Below, one piece after another: positions 30,241 to 38,160 of a DNA stretch of 64,000 bases (within the stretch, counting starts at the first letter, position 1; every line of letters starts with the position of its first letter). A program made the position numbers and the translations under genes. The DNA is from CAWCLK01 sp963796225. GTDB taxonomy: Bacteria; Actinomycetota; Nitriliruptoria; Nitriliruptorales; Nitriliruptoraceae. Under the pieces are notes generated by a model, which saw only the letters and a list, made by a program, of their open reading frames with translations, ran no database searches and was not told where the DNA came from. Location: positions 71,721 through 135,720 of the forward strand of contig CAWCLK010000030.1 of NCBI GenBank assembly GCA_963796225.1. The letters are read 5' to 3'.

Positions 30241-30990
30241 ATGGGCGACGACGTGCGGCTCGACTGGCCCGACCCCGGGGTGGCCGTCGTGACCCTGGAC
30301 CGGCCCCACCGCCACAACGCCTTCACGGATGCCTCGGACCGGCAGCTGTTCGCCGTCCTGCGCGAGCTGCGGGACCGCGACGACGTCCGGTGCGTGGTCT
30401 GGCGGGGCGAGGGGCCGTCGTTCTCGTCGGGGCGGGACACGGCGGAGCTCGGCATCCGTCCGGACGGCGTCAGCGACCACGACTACATCGCGGCGGGGCA
30501 CGCCGGCACCCGGGTCCTGCTCGAGCTGCGTTGCCCCACGATCGTCGCCCTGCACGGGTGGGTGCTCGGTGGCAGCTTCGAACGGGCCCTGCTGTGCGAC
30601 ATCCGCGTGGCCGCCCACGACGCACGCATGGCCCTGCCCGAGGTCGGCCACGGCGTCGTGCCCGACTCCGCCGGCGTGGCACGGCTGTTCCAGATGGCCG
30701 GGCACGGCCTGGCCGCCGACCTCGCGCTGACGGGGCGGGTCATGGACGCCGACGAGGCGCTGCGCCACGGCGTGGTGTCCCGTGTCGTGCCCCGCGAGGA
30801 GCTCGACGCCACCGTGCTCGAGATGGCACGGACCATCGCCGCGCGGCCGCGCCTGGCAGTGGAGCTGGCCAAGGGGACCATCCAGCGCCTGGCCACACCG
30901 GCCGTCCTCGACACCCTCGACCGGGAGCTGCTGGCGCAGTCGACCGTGATGGCCTCGCCCGAGTTCCGTTCATCACGTCGTGGTGACTGA
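30241..30990 (+). CDS. Enoyl-CoA hydratase/isomerase (crotonase), EchA20-like
   Basis: 249 residues. WPDPGVAVVTLDRPHRHNAF, SSGRDTAELG (oxyanion hole) and ALHGWVLGGSFERALLCDIRVAA define the crotonase fold. The catalytic region PEVGHGVVPDSAGVARLFQMAG has the first Glu, while the second acidic position differs from classical hydratases, so hydrolase or other chemistry is possible. In Mycobacterium a crotonase of this size, EchA20, opens a ring of the last steroid nucleus intermediate. ATG 30241 is preferred over GTG 30217 because GGGGGAG precedes it. The operator is 49 bases upstream. Confidence 0.78.
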   Translation: MGDDVRLDWPDPGVAVVTLDRPHRHNAFTDASDRQLFAVLRELRDRDDVRCVVWRGEGPSFSSGRDTAELGIRPDGVSDHDYIAAGHAGTRVLLELRCPTIVALHGWVLGGSFERALLCDIRVAAHDARMALPEVGHGVVPDSAGVARLFQMAGHGLAADLALTGRVMDADEALRHGVVSRVVPREELDATVLEMARTIAARPRLAVELAKGTIQRLATPAVLDTLDRELLAQSTVMASPEFRSSRRGD

Positions 30991-31147
30991 CCCTCGGGTC
31001 CGAGTTCCGTTCGTCGCGTGGTGGGGCGTGACCGGGTCATCCGGTCCGTCGGGACGGGGCCGTTCGGCCGATGCGGGGGCCCGGTCGTCCCTGTCGGCGA
31101 CCGGTTGCGTCCACCAGAGTGAGGACACACCACCTGCAAGGGACGTG

Positions 31148-31498
31148 ATGGACCGCTTCCTGGCTCGCTGCCCCGACTGCGCGGCGGAGACGCTGCTGGA
31201 CTCCCACAACCTGCGGCTGCTCACGCCCGCCGACCCGGGACGCGACTCGCGTGCGGTCTTCACCTGTCCGACCTGCGCGGGGCGCACCTCGCTCCCGGTC
31301 CACGCCGACGTCGCCGATGCCCTGGCGTCCTGCGGGGTCCCGGTCTCCCACGGCCACCCCAGCATGGGGCCGCCGGCCGTCCGCCCCGACGGGCCGGCAC
31401 TGACCCGCGACGACCTGCTGGACCTGCACCTGCTGCTCGACGAGCCCGGGTGGTTCGACCACCTGCTCGAGGTGGTGGACGCGGCCGGCGTGCGGTGA
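31148..31498 (+). CDS. Small zinc-ribbon protein
   Basis: 116 residues from ATG 31148, preceded by AAGGGA. A four-Cys ribbon is formed by CPDC near the N-terminus and CPTC about 38 residues later. The C-terminal half (LTRDDLLDLHLLLDEPGWFDHLLEVVD) is acidic and helical. Such small ribbons are widespread unannotated actinobacterial proteins. It ends 3 bp before the convergent SDR gene. The preceding 157 bp (30991-31147) shows no gene. Function unknown. Confidence 0.6.
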   Translation: MDRFLARCPDCAAETLLDSHNLRLLTPADPGRDSRAVFTCPTCAGRTSLPVHADVADALASCGVPVSHGHPSMGPPAVRPDGPALTRDDLLDLHLLLDEPGWFDHLLEVVDAAGVR

Positions 31499-31501
31499 GG
31501 G

Positions 31502-32365
31502 TCAGCCCAGCTGGTCACGGATTGGGGTGAACGGTGGCTGGGTCAGCGCGCGGCGCTGCCAGTTGGCGCCGTCGACCACCAGGGTGTGCCCGGTGATGTA
31601 GCTGGCCCAGGGCGAGGCGAGGAACGTCGCCGCCCAGGCCAGCTCCCGCGGGGCGCCGACCCGCAGCGCCGGGCACCGCTGGTCCTCCAGGTCGCCCCGC
31701 CCCGGCACGGCGCGGATGTCGTCGGTCTCGTCGGCATGCGGCATGAGACCGGGGACCAGCCCGTTGACCCGGATCCCGTCGGGCGCCCACTCGACCGCCA
31801 GCGTCCGGGTGAGGTTGTCGACGCCTGCCTTCGCCGCCGCGGAGTGGGCGAACCCGGGCCCGCCGGTCCACGCGTACGACGCGCCGACGTTGACGATGCT
31901 GCCGCCGGTCCCGGCCGCGAGGTGGCGCCGGGCGAACTCGCGGCACATGTGGAAGGTCCCGTCCAGCACGATGCCGGTCACGGCACGCCAGCCGTTGGGG
32001 GACAGCTCCTCGGCGGGGACCGGGAAGTTGCCGGCCGCGTTGTTCACCAGCACGTCGGGCAGCCCCGCACGCCCCGTCACGTCGTCGAAGGCGGCCGCCA
32101 CGGCCTCGGGATCGCGCACGTCGCAGGCGACGGTCACCGCGGTCCCGCCCACGGCCTCGACCGCCTCGGCGCCGGCGGCCCGGTGCTCGGCGCCGCGGCT
32201 GGCGATCGCGACCGTCGCGCCCAGTCGGGCGAACTCCACGGCGATGGCCCGTCCCAGACCGGTCCCGCCGCCCGTGACGAGCACGACCGTGTCGGCGAAC
32301 ACCCCGGCCGGAAGGGGGTGCGACCCGAGCGGGGGCGGGGCGGGCAGGCCGGGGGTGCGCGACAC
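31502..32365 (-). CDS. SDR, 2,4-dienoyl-CoA-reductase-like subgroup
   Basis: 287 residues. VVLVTGGGTGLGRAIAVEFARLG binds NAD(P)H, DVLVNNAAGNFPVPAEELSPNGWRAV and DGTFHMCREFARR are typical of the dienoyl/trans-enoyl-CoA reductase SDR subgroup. At the active site the segment is HSAAAKAGVDNLTRTL: the Lys is present but the usual Tyr is replaced, as in that subgroup. IpdF of steroid catabolism belongs to a related group, so a role in reducing a CoA-bound ring intermediate is possible. GTG 32365 is the best start. The 27-bp operator palindrome lies 64 bp upstream. Confidence 0.78.
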   Translation of the reverse strand: MSRTPGLPAPPPLGSHPLPAGVFADTVVLVTGGGTGLGRAIAVEFARLGATVAIASRGAEHRAAGAEAVEAVGGTAVTVACDVRDPEAVAAAFDDVTGRAGLPDVLVNNAAGNFPVPAEELSPNGWRAVTGIVLDGTFHMCREFARRHLAAGTGGSIVNVGASYAWTGGPGFAHSAAAKAGVDNLTRTLAVEWAPDGIRVNGLVPGLMPHADETDDIRAVPGRGDLEDQRCPALRVGAPRELAWAATFLASPWASYITGHTLVVDGANWQRRALTQPPFTPIRDQLG

Positions 32366-32428
32366 GGCGGTGGTCCTTCGCGGCGGGGCGCGGGTGGGGG
32401 ACCTCGCGCCGGGTCTGGTAGCGTCGCA

Positions 32429-32455
32429 CCATATCTGACGACCCGTCAGATATGG
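32429..32455. promoter_or_regulatory. 27-bp perfect palindromic operator between divergent SDR genes
   Basis: Twelve-base arms flank ACC: the left arm begins CCATATCTGACG and the right arm ends CGTCAGATATGG. The core CTGACGACCCGTCAG (32435-32449) is shared with the other sites and this copy is the longest perfect one in the window. It sits between the minus-strand SDR (start 32365) and the plus-strand SDR (start 32483). Confidence 0.8.
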
Positions 32456-32482
32456 CGGCCGTGACAGGGAAGGACGTGGGAC

Positions 32483-33385
32483 GTGGCTGGGTTCCTCGAG
32501 GGTAAGAACGTGGCGATCACGGGCGGGGGCGGCGGCATCGGTCGCGCCACCGCGCTGGCCTGTGCCGCGGAGGGTGCGAACGTCGTGGTCGCCGACTACG
32601 GGGTGTCGCTGGACGGCTCCGACCCCTCCAGCGAGGTCGCCGAGAAGGTCGTCGAGGAGATCACGGCGGCCGGCGGCACCGCGATCGCCGTCGCCGCCGA
32701 CGTCTCCACCATGGAGGGCGGCGCCCAGGTGGTGCAGACCGCCATCGACGCGTGGGGGTCGATCGACGGGGTCGTCTGCGTGGCCGGGATCCTGCGCGAG
32801 CGCATGCTGTTCAACATGTCCGAGGACGAGTGGGACCCGGTCATCGCCGTGCACCTCAAGGGCCACTTCTCGGTGTTCCGCGCCGCGTCCGCGGCCATGC
32901 GCCAGCAGCGCTCGGGGACCCTGGTCGGGTTCACCTCGGGCGCCTTCCAGGGCTCGATCGCCCAGGCCAACTACTCCGCGGCCAAGGGCGGGGTCGTGTC
33001 GCTGGTCCGCTCGGCCGCCGTCGGGCTGGCCAAGTACGGGGTCACGGCCAACGCCGTCGCCCCGGTGGCCCGGACCCGCATGTCGGCCAACGTCCCGGGT
33101 GACCTCGCCGAGATGGGTGACCCCGAGGACGTCGCGGCCATGGTCGTCTACCTGCTGTCGGACCGGGCCAAGGACGTGACGGGTCAGGTCTACACGGTCG
33201 TCGGGAAGAAGATCGCCGTGTGGAACCAGCCACAGGAGGTCCGCGCCATGTACGCCGAGGACCGCTGGACCCCCGACACGATCGCGGACGCACTGCCGGG
33301 CACCGTCGGCACCGAACGCATGCCCATCTTCGCCATCCTCGAGAAGATGGCCAGGAGCCGCGCCGAGAAGGACGCGTCGGACTGA
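32483..33385 (+). CDS. SDR dehydrogenase, 17-beta-HSD type 4 / multifunctional-enzyme-like
   Basis: 300 residues. VAITGGGGGIGRATALACAAEG binds the cofactor, VAGILRERMLFNMSEDEWDPVIAVHLKGHF is the signature stretch of the MFE-2/17-beta-HSD4 (hydroxyacyl-CoA dehydrogenase) group, and ANYSAAKGGVVSL contains the catalytic Tyr and Lys. In Mycobacterium, homologous SDRs of about 300 residues (Rv3502c and Rv3548c type) sit in the KstR regulon. It likely oxidises a 3-hydroxyacyl-CoA of a side chain. The GTG is 33 bases after the palindromic operator core and the stop overlaps the next ATG. Confidence 0.85.
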   Translation: MAGFLEGKNVAITGGGGGIGRATALACAAEGANVVVADYGVSLDGSDPSSEVAEKVVEEITAAGGTAIAVAADVSTMEGGAQVVQTAIDAWGSIDGVVCVAGILRERMLFNMSEDEWDPVIAVHLKGHFSVFRAASAAMRQQRSGTLVGFTSGAFQGSIAQANYSAAKGGVVSLVRSAAVGLAKYGVTANAVAPVARTRMSANVPGDLAEMGDPEDVAAMVVYLLSDRAKDVTGQVYTVVGKKIAVWNQPQEVRAMYAEDRWTPDTIADALPGTVGTERMPIFAILEKMARSRAEKDASD

Positions 33386-34684
33386 TGGACCTGTCCGCGC
33401 CTGCGATCAGCTGGTGGTTCCTGGCCGCCACCCTGGTCGGGCTGTGGTTCATGCGCCAGGCGATGTCGCCGGTGCCCCAGCCCCGGCGGCGGGCCATCCC
33501 CAGCTTCTTCGCCGGGTGGCTGGCCAACGAGCTCGCCGTCCACCACGTCGTCTGGCAGCTCGTCGCCACGGCGCTGTTCGTGTGGGGCGGGGCGCTGTCG
33601 GGCTGGCCGGGATGGGTCGGGCTCGCCGTCGGGGTCGTGCAGTGGGCGATGGCCTGGCGGCTGGTCCGTGCTGCGCTGCGCACGCCCGAGGTGGTCGAGC
33701 AGGCCCTGGTCGAGGCCCTCGGCCCCTCGTACCGCGAGGAGCTGCCGGCCTGCGACGCCGGGTGGGACCGACCGCGGTGGGCGCCCGTGGTGCTGCCCCT
33801 GCTCATGGGACACCGCGACGTGGTCTCCCGGTCTGGTGTCACCTACGGCCGGGCCGGGGCCAAGAACCTGCGACTGGACGTGTTCTCGCCCCGCGCCCCG
33901 GGGGAGCGGCGCCCCGCACTCATCTACGTCCACGGCGGCGGGTGGACCCTGGGGTTCCGCGACCGGCAGGGACTGCCGCTGCTGGTCGAGATGGCGCGGC
34001 GAGGGTGGGTCGGCATACGGCCCGCGTACCGGCTGAGCCCCCTGGCCACCTTCCCCGATCACCTGGTCGACGTGAAGCGGGCCATCGCCTGGGTGCGTGC
34101 CCATGCCGACGAGCTCGGGGTGGACCCGGGGATGGTCGCCGTCGTCGGGAACAGCGCGGGCGGTCACCTGGCCGCCCTGGCCGCCCTGACGGACGCGCCG
34201 TCGCTGCAGCCCGGGTTCGAGGACGCCGACACGCACGTGCAGGCCTGCGTGCCCTTCTACGGGGTCTACGACCCGCTCGGCCAGCTGGGCCACCAGATCC
34301 CGGGGATGCAGGAGTTCCTCTCGCGGGTCGTGCTCAAGGCCGACCCCGACGAACGCCCGGACCGGTGGCGGACCGCGTCCCCCGTGGCGCAGGTCCACGC
34401 GGACGCGCCGCCGTTCCTCGTGGTGCACGGTGACCGGGACAGCATCGCCTCCCCGCAGGAGGCGGCCGCCTTCGCGGCGAACCTGCGGGAGACATCGCGG
34501 GCGCCGGTCGGGCTCATCCAGCTGCCGGGCGCCCAGCACGCCTTCGACATGTTCCCCTCCATCCGAACCTCACACCTGGTCCTCGGTGTGGCACGGTTCC
34601 TGGAGGTCATCGCACCAGCGGACGACCGGGCACACGCGCACCGTGGACGCGCAGGCCGGCACGCGGGATCGGGAGTCGCCATGA
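33385..34684 (+). CDS. HGGGW-type esterase/lipase with N-terminal membrane segments
   Basis: About 432 residues. The first 95 residues hold hydrophobic segments, for example ISWWFLAATLVGLWF and VGLAVGVVQWAMAW. The hydrolase domain follows, with oxyanion motif HGGGW at 183-187, GNSAGG with Ser 257, GDRDSIASP (Asp) and QHAFD (His): a hormone-sensitive-lipase-like (LipN/LipH type) esterase. The start ATG overlaps the SDR stop. As written the frame runs on into the acyltransferase at 34681. One extra base in the Arg/His-rich tail (about 34620-34650) would instead give a TGA at 34682-34684 overlapping that ATG, which is the arrangement assumed here. Confidence 0.78.
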
Positions 34685-36126
34685 AGCGCATCGCCGGCAA
34701 GGACGCCATCTTCCTCTGGGCCGAGACGCCGTCCACGCACATGACCATCGCGTTCGTGGGGATCTTCGACCCCTCGACGACCCCGGGTGGCCCGCCGGCC
34801 CCGGGCGAGCTGTACGCACGGTTCAAGCGGCTGCTCGAGGAACGCATCCACCTGGTGCCGCCGTTCCGCCAGCGGGTCGTCAACGTGCCGCTGGGCCTGG
34901 ACAACCCGTACTTCGTGGACGACCCCGACTTCGACATCGGGTACCACCTGCGGCGCATCGCCCTGCCGGAACCCGGGGACATGGGGCTGCTCCAGGAGTT
35001 CGTGGGGCGCCTGGTCTCGCGGCCGCTCGACATGACCAAGCCGCTGTGGGAGATCTACCTCGTCGAGGGCCTCGCCGACGGCTGCTGGGCCTACGTCGGC
35101 AAGGCCCACCACGTGCTCGTCGACGGCGTGGGCGGCAACGAGATGCTGGTGCAGCTGCTCGACCTCGAGCCCGAACCCCGCGAGGTGGAGCCCCCCGAGC
35201 AGCCCTGGTCGCCGGGCCCGCTGCCCAGCGAGCTGGACCTGCTGCGCAACGCCGCGGTCGGCACCGCGCTGAAGCCGGCCCGCTTCGTGCGCACGCTGCG
35301 ACGGTCCGCCGACGTCGCCCTGGACTTCGCCCGGTGGGGGATCCGCCGCGACGACGACGACCCGGGACTCAGCGTCCTCGGGCCGCGGACGTTCCTCAAC
35401 GGACCCATCCACCCCCATCGCCAGATCTCGCTGGGTCAGGTCTCGCTCGAGGACGTCAAGCGGGCCAAGCGCGCGCTCGGCTGCACCGTCAACGACATCG
35501 TGCTCGCGGTGACGGGGCGGGCCCTGCGGGCCTTCGTCATGGCCCACGGGGAACGTGTCGACAAGGGCATGGTCGCGGCGGTGCCGATCTCGATCCGTCC
35601 GCGGGGCGAGGGCGCCGACACCACCATGGACAACCAGGTGTCGGGGATGACGGTGCCGCTGCACGACGACGTCGACGACGTCGTCGAGCAGCTCCGCCTG
35701 ATCTCCCGCGCCACCAAGCCCGCCAAGGAGCAGCTCGGGGCGGTGGCTGCGACGTTGCTGCAGGACTGGTCCGAGTACGCCCCGCCCGCGGTCGCCGCCC
35801 AGGCGATGCGCTTCTACTCGCGCGCCGGGCTGGCGCGCCGCCACCCGCCGATCGCGAACGTGACCCTGTCCAACGTGCCCGGGCCGCCGATCCCGCTGTA
35901 CCTGGCCGGCTCGCAGATGGTGGCGATGTACCCCATCGGGCCGGTGATCCACAACCAGCGGCTCAACATCACCGTCGTCAGCTACCGCGACACGATGTTC
36001 ATCGGGGCGGTCGCCGACCGCGAGGCCGTGCCGAACGTCGACGAGCTCGTGGAGCAGTTCGACAAGGCCCTGGCCGAGGTGCTCGCGGCCGCGGAGCGGG
36101 TCGAGCAGGACGGCGCCACGGACTGA
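34681..36126 (+). CDS. WS/DGAT-family acyltransferase
   Basis: 481 residues. KAHHVLVDGVGGNEML carries the HHxxxDG catalytic motif (residues 143-149) and TLSNVPGPPIPLYLAG is the conserved ND/PGP region. The family esterifies acyl-CoA to diacylglycerol or long-chain alcohols at the membrane, making storage triacylglycerol or wax esters. It is the last gene of the SDR-esterase-WS/DGAT group under the 32429 operator. Its link to sterol breakdown is by position; it could store acyl chains released during growth on lipids, or esterify sterol-derived alcohols. Confidence 0.85.
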   Translation: MKRIAGKDAIFLWAETPSTHMTIAFVGIFDPSTTPGGPPAPGELYARFKRLLEERIHLVPPFRQRVVNVPLGLDNPYFVDDPDFDIGYHLRRIALPEPGDMGLLQEFVGRLVSRPLDMTKPLWEIYLVEGLADGCWAYVGKAHHVLVDGVGGNEMLVQLLDLEPEPREVEPPEQPWSPGPLPSELDLLRNAAVGTALKPARFVRTLRRSADVALDFARWGIRRDDDDPGLSVLGPRTFLNGPIHPHRQISLGQVSLEDVKRAKRALGCTVNDIVLAVTGRALRAFVMAHGERVDKGMVAAVPISIRPRGEGADTTMDNQVSGMTVPLHDDVDDVVEQLRLISRATKPAKEQLGAVAATLLQDWSEYAPPAVAAQAMRFYSRAGLARRHPPIANVTLSNVPGPPIPLYLAGSQMVAMYPIGPVIHNQRLNITVVSYRDTMFIGAVADREAVPNVDELVEQFDKALAEVLAAAERVEQDGATD

Positions 36127-36150
36127 GGTGGTCCCGCTTGCCTCGCGGAC

Positions 36151-36164
36151 GATAACGTGTTCTA
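36151..36164. promoter_or_regulatory. KstR-type box (gatAACgtGTTcta)
   Basis: Matches the established KstR consensus TnnAACnnGTTnnA except at one outer base. It lies 4 bases left of a CTGAC palindrome (centre-to-centre 17.5 bp) and 42 bases before the ferredoxin start. Confidence 0.65.
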
Positions 36165-36167
36165 CTT

Positions 36168-36182
36168 CTGACACACCGTCAG
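36168..36182. promoter_or_regulatory. Palindromic operator candidate (CTGACACACCGTCAG)
   Basis: CTGACA/CGTCAG arms around CAC, 24 bases before the GTG of the ferredoxin gene. The reverse complement of this exact 15-mer occurs at 54159-54173. Confidence 0.65.
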
Positions 36183-36206
36183 GTAAGCGCTTCACGGGAG
36201 AGCAGC

Positions 36207-36413
36207 GTGGGACAGTCCCTTCGTGTCGAGGTCGATCACGACGTCTGCGAGGCCAACGCCGTCTGCGAGGACATCTGCCCGGAGGTCTTCCACGTCACCG
36301 AGGAGGACGTCCTCGAGATCCTGCAGCCCGAGCCACCGGCCGAGCTGCACGACCGCGTCCACGAGGCCGTGGACCGCTGCCCGAAGGCCGCACTGCGCGT
36401 GACCACCGACTGA
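36207..36413 (+). CDS. Small [3Fe-4S]-type ferredoxin (FdxD-like)
   Basis: 68 residues. Cys14, Cys20 and Cys58 are cluster ligands in C-x2-N-x2-C...CP form: Asn17 occupies the position that is a Cys in [4Fe-4S] ferredoxins, as in the P450-associated mycobacterial ferredoxins. An additional Cys24 lies before Pro25 (EDICPEVF). It probably passes electrons to a monooxygenase such as the P450 at 58126. Both operator types precede it and an SDR gene follows 32 bp downstream. In Mycobacterium FdxD lies beside fadE26/fadE27 and an SDR gene, a similar grouping. Confidence 0.85.
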   Translation: MGQSLRVEVDHDVCEANAVCEDICPEVFHVTEEDVLEILQPEPPAELHDRVHEAVDRCPKAALRVTTD

Positions 36414-36445
36414 CGCGGCCGAGGCCGCAGGGAGAAGGAGCACCA

Positions 36446-37231
36446 ATGACGTTCCGAGGCAACGTGGCCCTGGTCACGGGGGGCGGCAGCGGCATGGGCC
36501 AGCGCATGTGCGAGCGCATGGCGGCCCAGGGGGCCAAGGTCGCCGCGCTGGACCTCAACGAGGAGGGGCTGGCGAAGACCGCCGCGACCTCCCGCAACAT
36601 CACGACGTTCCCGGTGGACGTGACCGACCGCGCCGCCGTCGAGCAGATCGTCGAGAAGGTCTCGGCCGACCTCGGGCCCATCGATCGCGTGGCCGCCGCC
36701 GCGGCCATCATGCCCTCGGACGCGCTGGCCGAGATGGACGCCGACCTGATCACCAAGGTCGTCGACGTCAACTTCAACGGCGTGGTGCACGTCACCAAGG
36801 CCGTCCTGCCGCAGATGCTCGAGCGCCGCAGCGGCGACATGGTCATCTTCGCGTCGCTCATGGGCCACACGCCGCAGATGTACATGGGGGCCTACTGCGC
36901 CAGCAAGCACGCGGTGAAGGTCTACGCCGAGACGCTCAAGTACGAGAACGAGGGCTCCGGCATCCGGTTCACCTGCGTGTGCCCGCCCGCCGTGAAGACC
37001 CCGCTCATCGACCAGATGAAGCCCAACGCCCGGTCGTTCCTCGACGTGCTGCCCGAGTCCACGCAGCTGACCCCGGACAAGGTCATCGACGCGATCGAGA
37101 AGAGCCTGGACAAGGGCGAGCTGTGGACGATGCCCGGCATCGCCAAGCCCGCGGCGACCTACTACAAGCTCATGCCCAAGGTCTTCTGGCGCAGCAGCCT
37201 CAAGCTCGACGCCAAGAACAACCCGGTCTGA
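36446..37231 (+). CDS. SDR-family oxidoreductase
   Basis: 261 residues. VALVTGGGSGMGQRMCERMAAQG binds NAD(P), FNGVVHVTKAVLPQM is the dimer helix, FASLMGH contains the catalytic Ser and GAYCASKHAVKVYAETL the Tyr and Lys. The specificity loop (CPPAVKTPLIDQMKPNAR) resembles SDRs acting on bulky alcohols or ketones. A strong GGAGAAGGAG ribosome site precedes ATG 36446. It is cotranscribed with the ferredoxin under the KstR-type box, so a steroid or side-chain alcohol is the likely substrate. Confidence 0.82.
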   Translation: MTFRGNVALVTGGGSGMGQRMCERMAAQGAKVAALDLNEEGLAKTAATSRNITTFPVDVTDRAAVEQIVEKVSADLGPIDRVAAAAAIMPSDALAEMDADLITKVVDVNFNGVVHVTKAVLPQMLERRSGDMVIFASLMGHTPQMYMGAYCASKHAVKVYAETLKYENEGSGIRFTCVCPPAVKTPLIDQMKPNARSFLDVLPESTQLTPDKVIDAIEKSLDKGELWTMPGIAKPAATYYKLMPKVFWRSSLKLDAKNNPV

Positions 37232-37243
37232 CCCGGCGCGCGT

Positions 37244-37335
37244 CGAACAGATCCTGGGCGCTGGCCCAGGATCTGTTCGCGTCCGGGTGTCGTTGCCCCA
37301 CGCGGCCGGCAGATTCTGGGACGGATCCCAGATTC
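37244..37335. repeat. Two CAGATTCTGGG/CCCAGGATCTG hairpins between convergent genes
   Basis: 37244-37279 is a perfect inverted repeat with 15-base arms (CGAACAGATCCTGGG) around a 6-base loop. 37310-37335 is a second copy of the family (CAGATTCTGGG, ACGGAT, CCCAGATTC). They lie between the plus-strand SDR stop and the minus-strand thioesterase stop and are probably bidirectional terminators. The same family is at 13206-13352. Confidence 0.75.
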
Positions 37336-37340
37336 GGGTG

Positions 37341-38024
37341 TCAGGCTGGCTCGGGGAGGTCGAAGCTCTCCCGGACCACGAAGATGCCGGTCGCCTCGGC
37401 GGTCACGGTGTCGTCGGCGGTCGCGCGGGCCCACATGACGAGCTTGCGGCCCTCGCGCCGCTCGACGCCGGCCTCGATCGTCACGACCGTGTGCAGCGGG
37501 GTGACGGCGAGGTAGCGGACCTCGAGGGTCCCGGTGTAGCCGGCCGCCCCGGCCGCCATCTGGGCGATGCCCAGCACCTCGTCGAAGGAGGCCGCGAGCA
37601 CGCCGCCGTGGACGCCGCCGGCCGGTCCCTCGTGCTGCTCGGTGAACACCGCGTGGGCGACCGTCGTGTCCCCGAAGCGCAGCCGCAGGGGGTAGGCGGC
37701 CGGGTTGCTCGCGCCCGTGACGGGGGAGCGCTCGGTGAGGTAGGAGACCGGGACGTCGGCACGGGCCGGCGTCGTGGGGGTCCGCACCAGGTCGGTCACC
37801 TGGTGCCGGAGCCGGTCGGCGAGGTCCTCGACGGCCAGCAGGTCCTCGAGCTCGTTGTGCTCGGCGTCGACGCGGACCAGCTCGCTGGCCACCACCCGCA
37901 GGGTCTCCACGACCCGGTGCAGGGCCTGGCGCGGTTCGCTGCGCTCGACGTCGTTGCCCAGCCAGCGGTTCATGATGGCGGCGGCACGATCGTCGACGGG
38001 GCGGGGGGCGGCGGATTCGGTCAT
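37341..38024 (-). CDS. PaaI-type hotdog thioesterase
   Basis: 227 residues. The C-terminal 130 residues are a hotdog domain with the PaaI/4HBT signature GGVHGGVLAASFDEVLG and strands TLEVRYLAVTPLHTVVTIEAGV. The N-terminal 90 residues are a helical extension (RRVVETLRVVASELVRVDAEHNELEDL-like). It would hydrolyse an acyl-CoA, perhaps to release CoA from stalled pathway intermediates. ATG 38024 is 21 bases from the palindrome at 38046, placing it divergent from the dehydrogenase operon and under shared control. Confidence 0.8.
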   Translation of the reverse strand: MTESAAPRPVDDRAAAIMNRWLGNDVERSEPRQALHRVVETLRVVASELVRVDAEHNELEDLLAVEDLADRLRHQVTDLVRTPTTPARADVPVSYLTERSPVTGASNPAAYPLRLRFGDTTVAHAVFTEQHEGPAGGVHGGVLAASFDEVLGIAQMAAGAAGYTGTLEVRYLAVTPLHTVVTIEAGVERREGRKLVMWARATADDTVTAEATGIFVVRESFDLPEPA

Positions 38025-38045
38025 TGCGGTGCTCCGGGGCGGAAT

Positions 38046-38060
38046 CTGACTGGCCGTCAG
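38046..38060. promoter_or_regulatory. Palindromic operator candidate (CTGACTGGCCGTCAG)
   Basis: CTGAC/GTCAG arms, between the divergent thioesterase (start 38024) and acyl-CoA dehydrogenase (start 38161) genes. It is the most diverged of the eight copies. It is followed 3 bases later by a full KstR-type box. Confidence 0.65.
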
Positions 38061-38063
38061 AAC

Positions 38064-38077
38064 TAGAACGTGTTATA
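38064..38077. promoter_or_regulatory. KstR-type box (tagAACgtGTTata)
   Basis: Full match to TnnAACnnGTTnnA. Centre-to-centre distance to the neighbouring palindrome is 17.5 bp, the same as at 36151/36168. The overlapping TATACAT could be a -10 element for the plus-strand dehydrogenase-transporter operon, in which case binding would block the polymerase. Confidence 0.75.
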
Positions 38078-38160
38078 CATCACCACCCCGGCGCCGTGCC
38101 CATCCGCGTCCTGTCCGGCCCGACGCCCCGACACCTCACTCGTCAGCAAGGTCCCGATCG

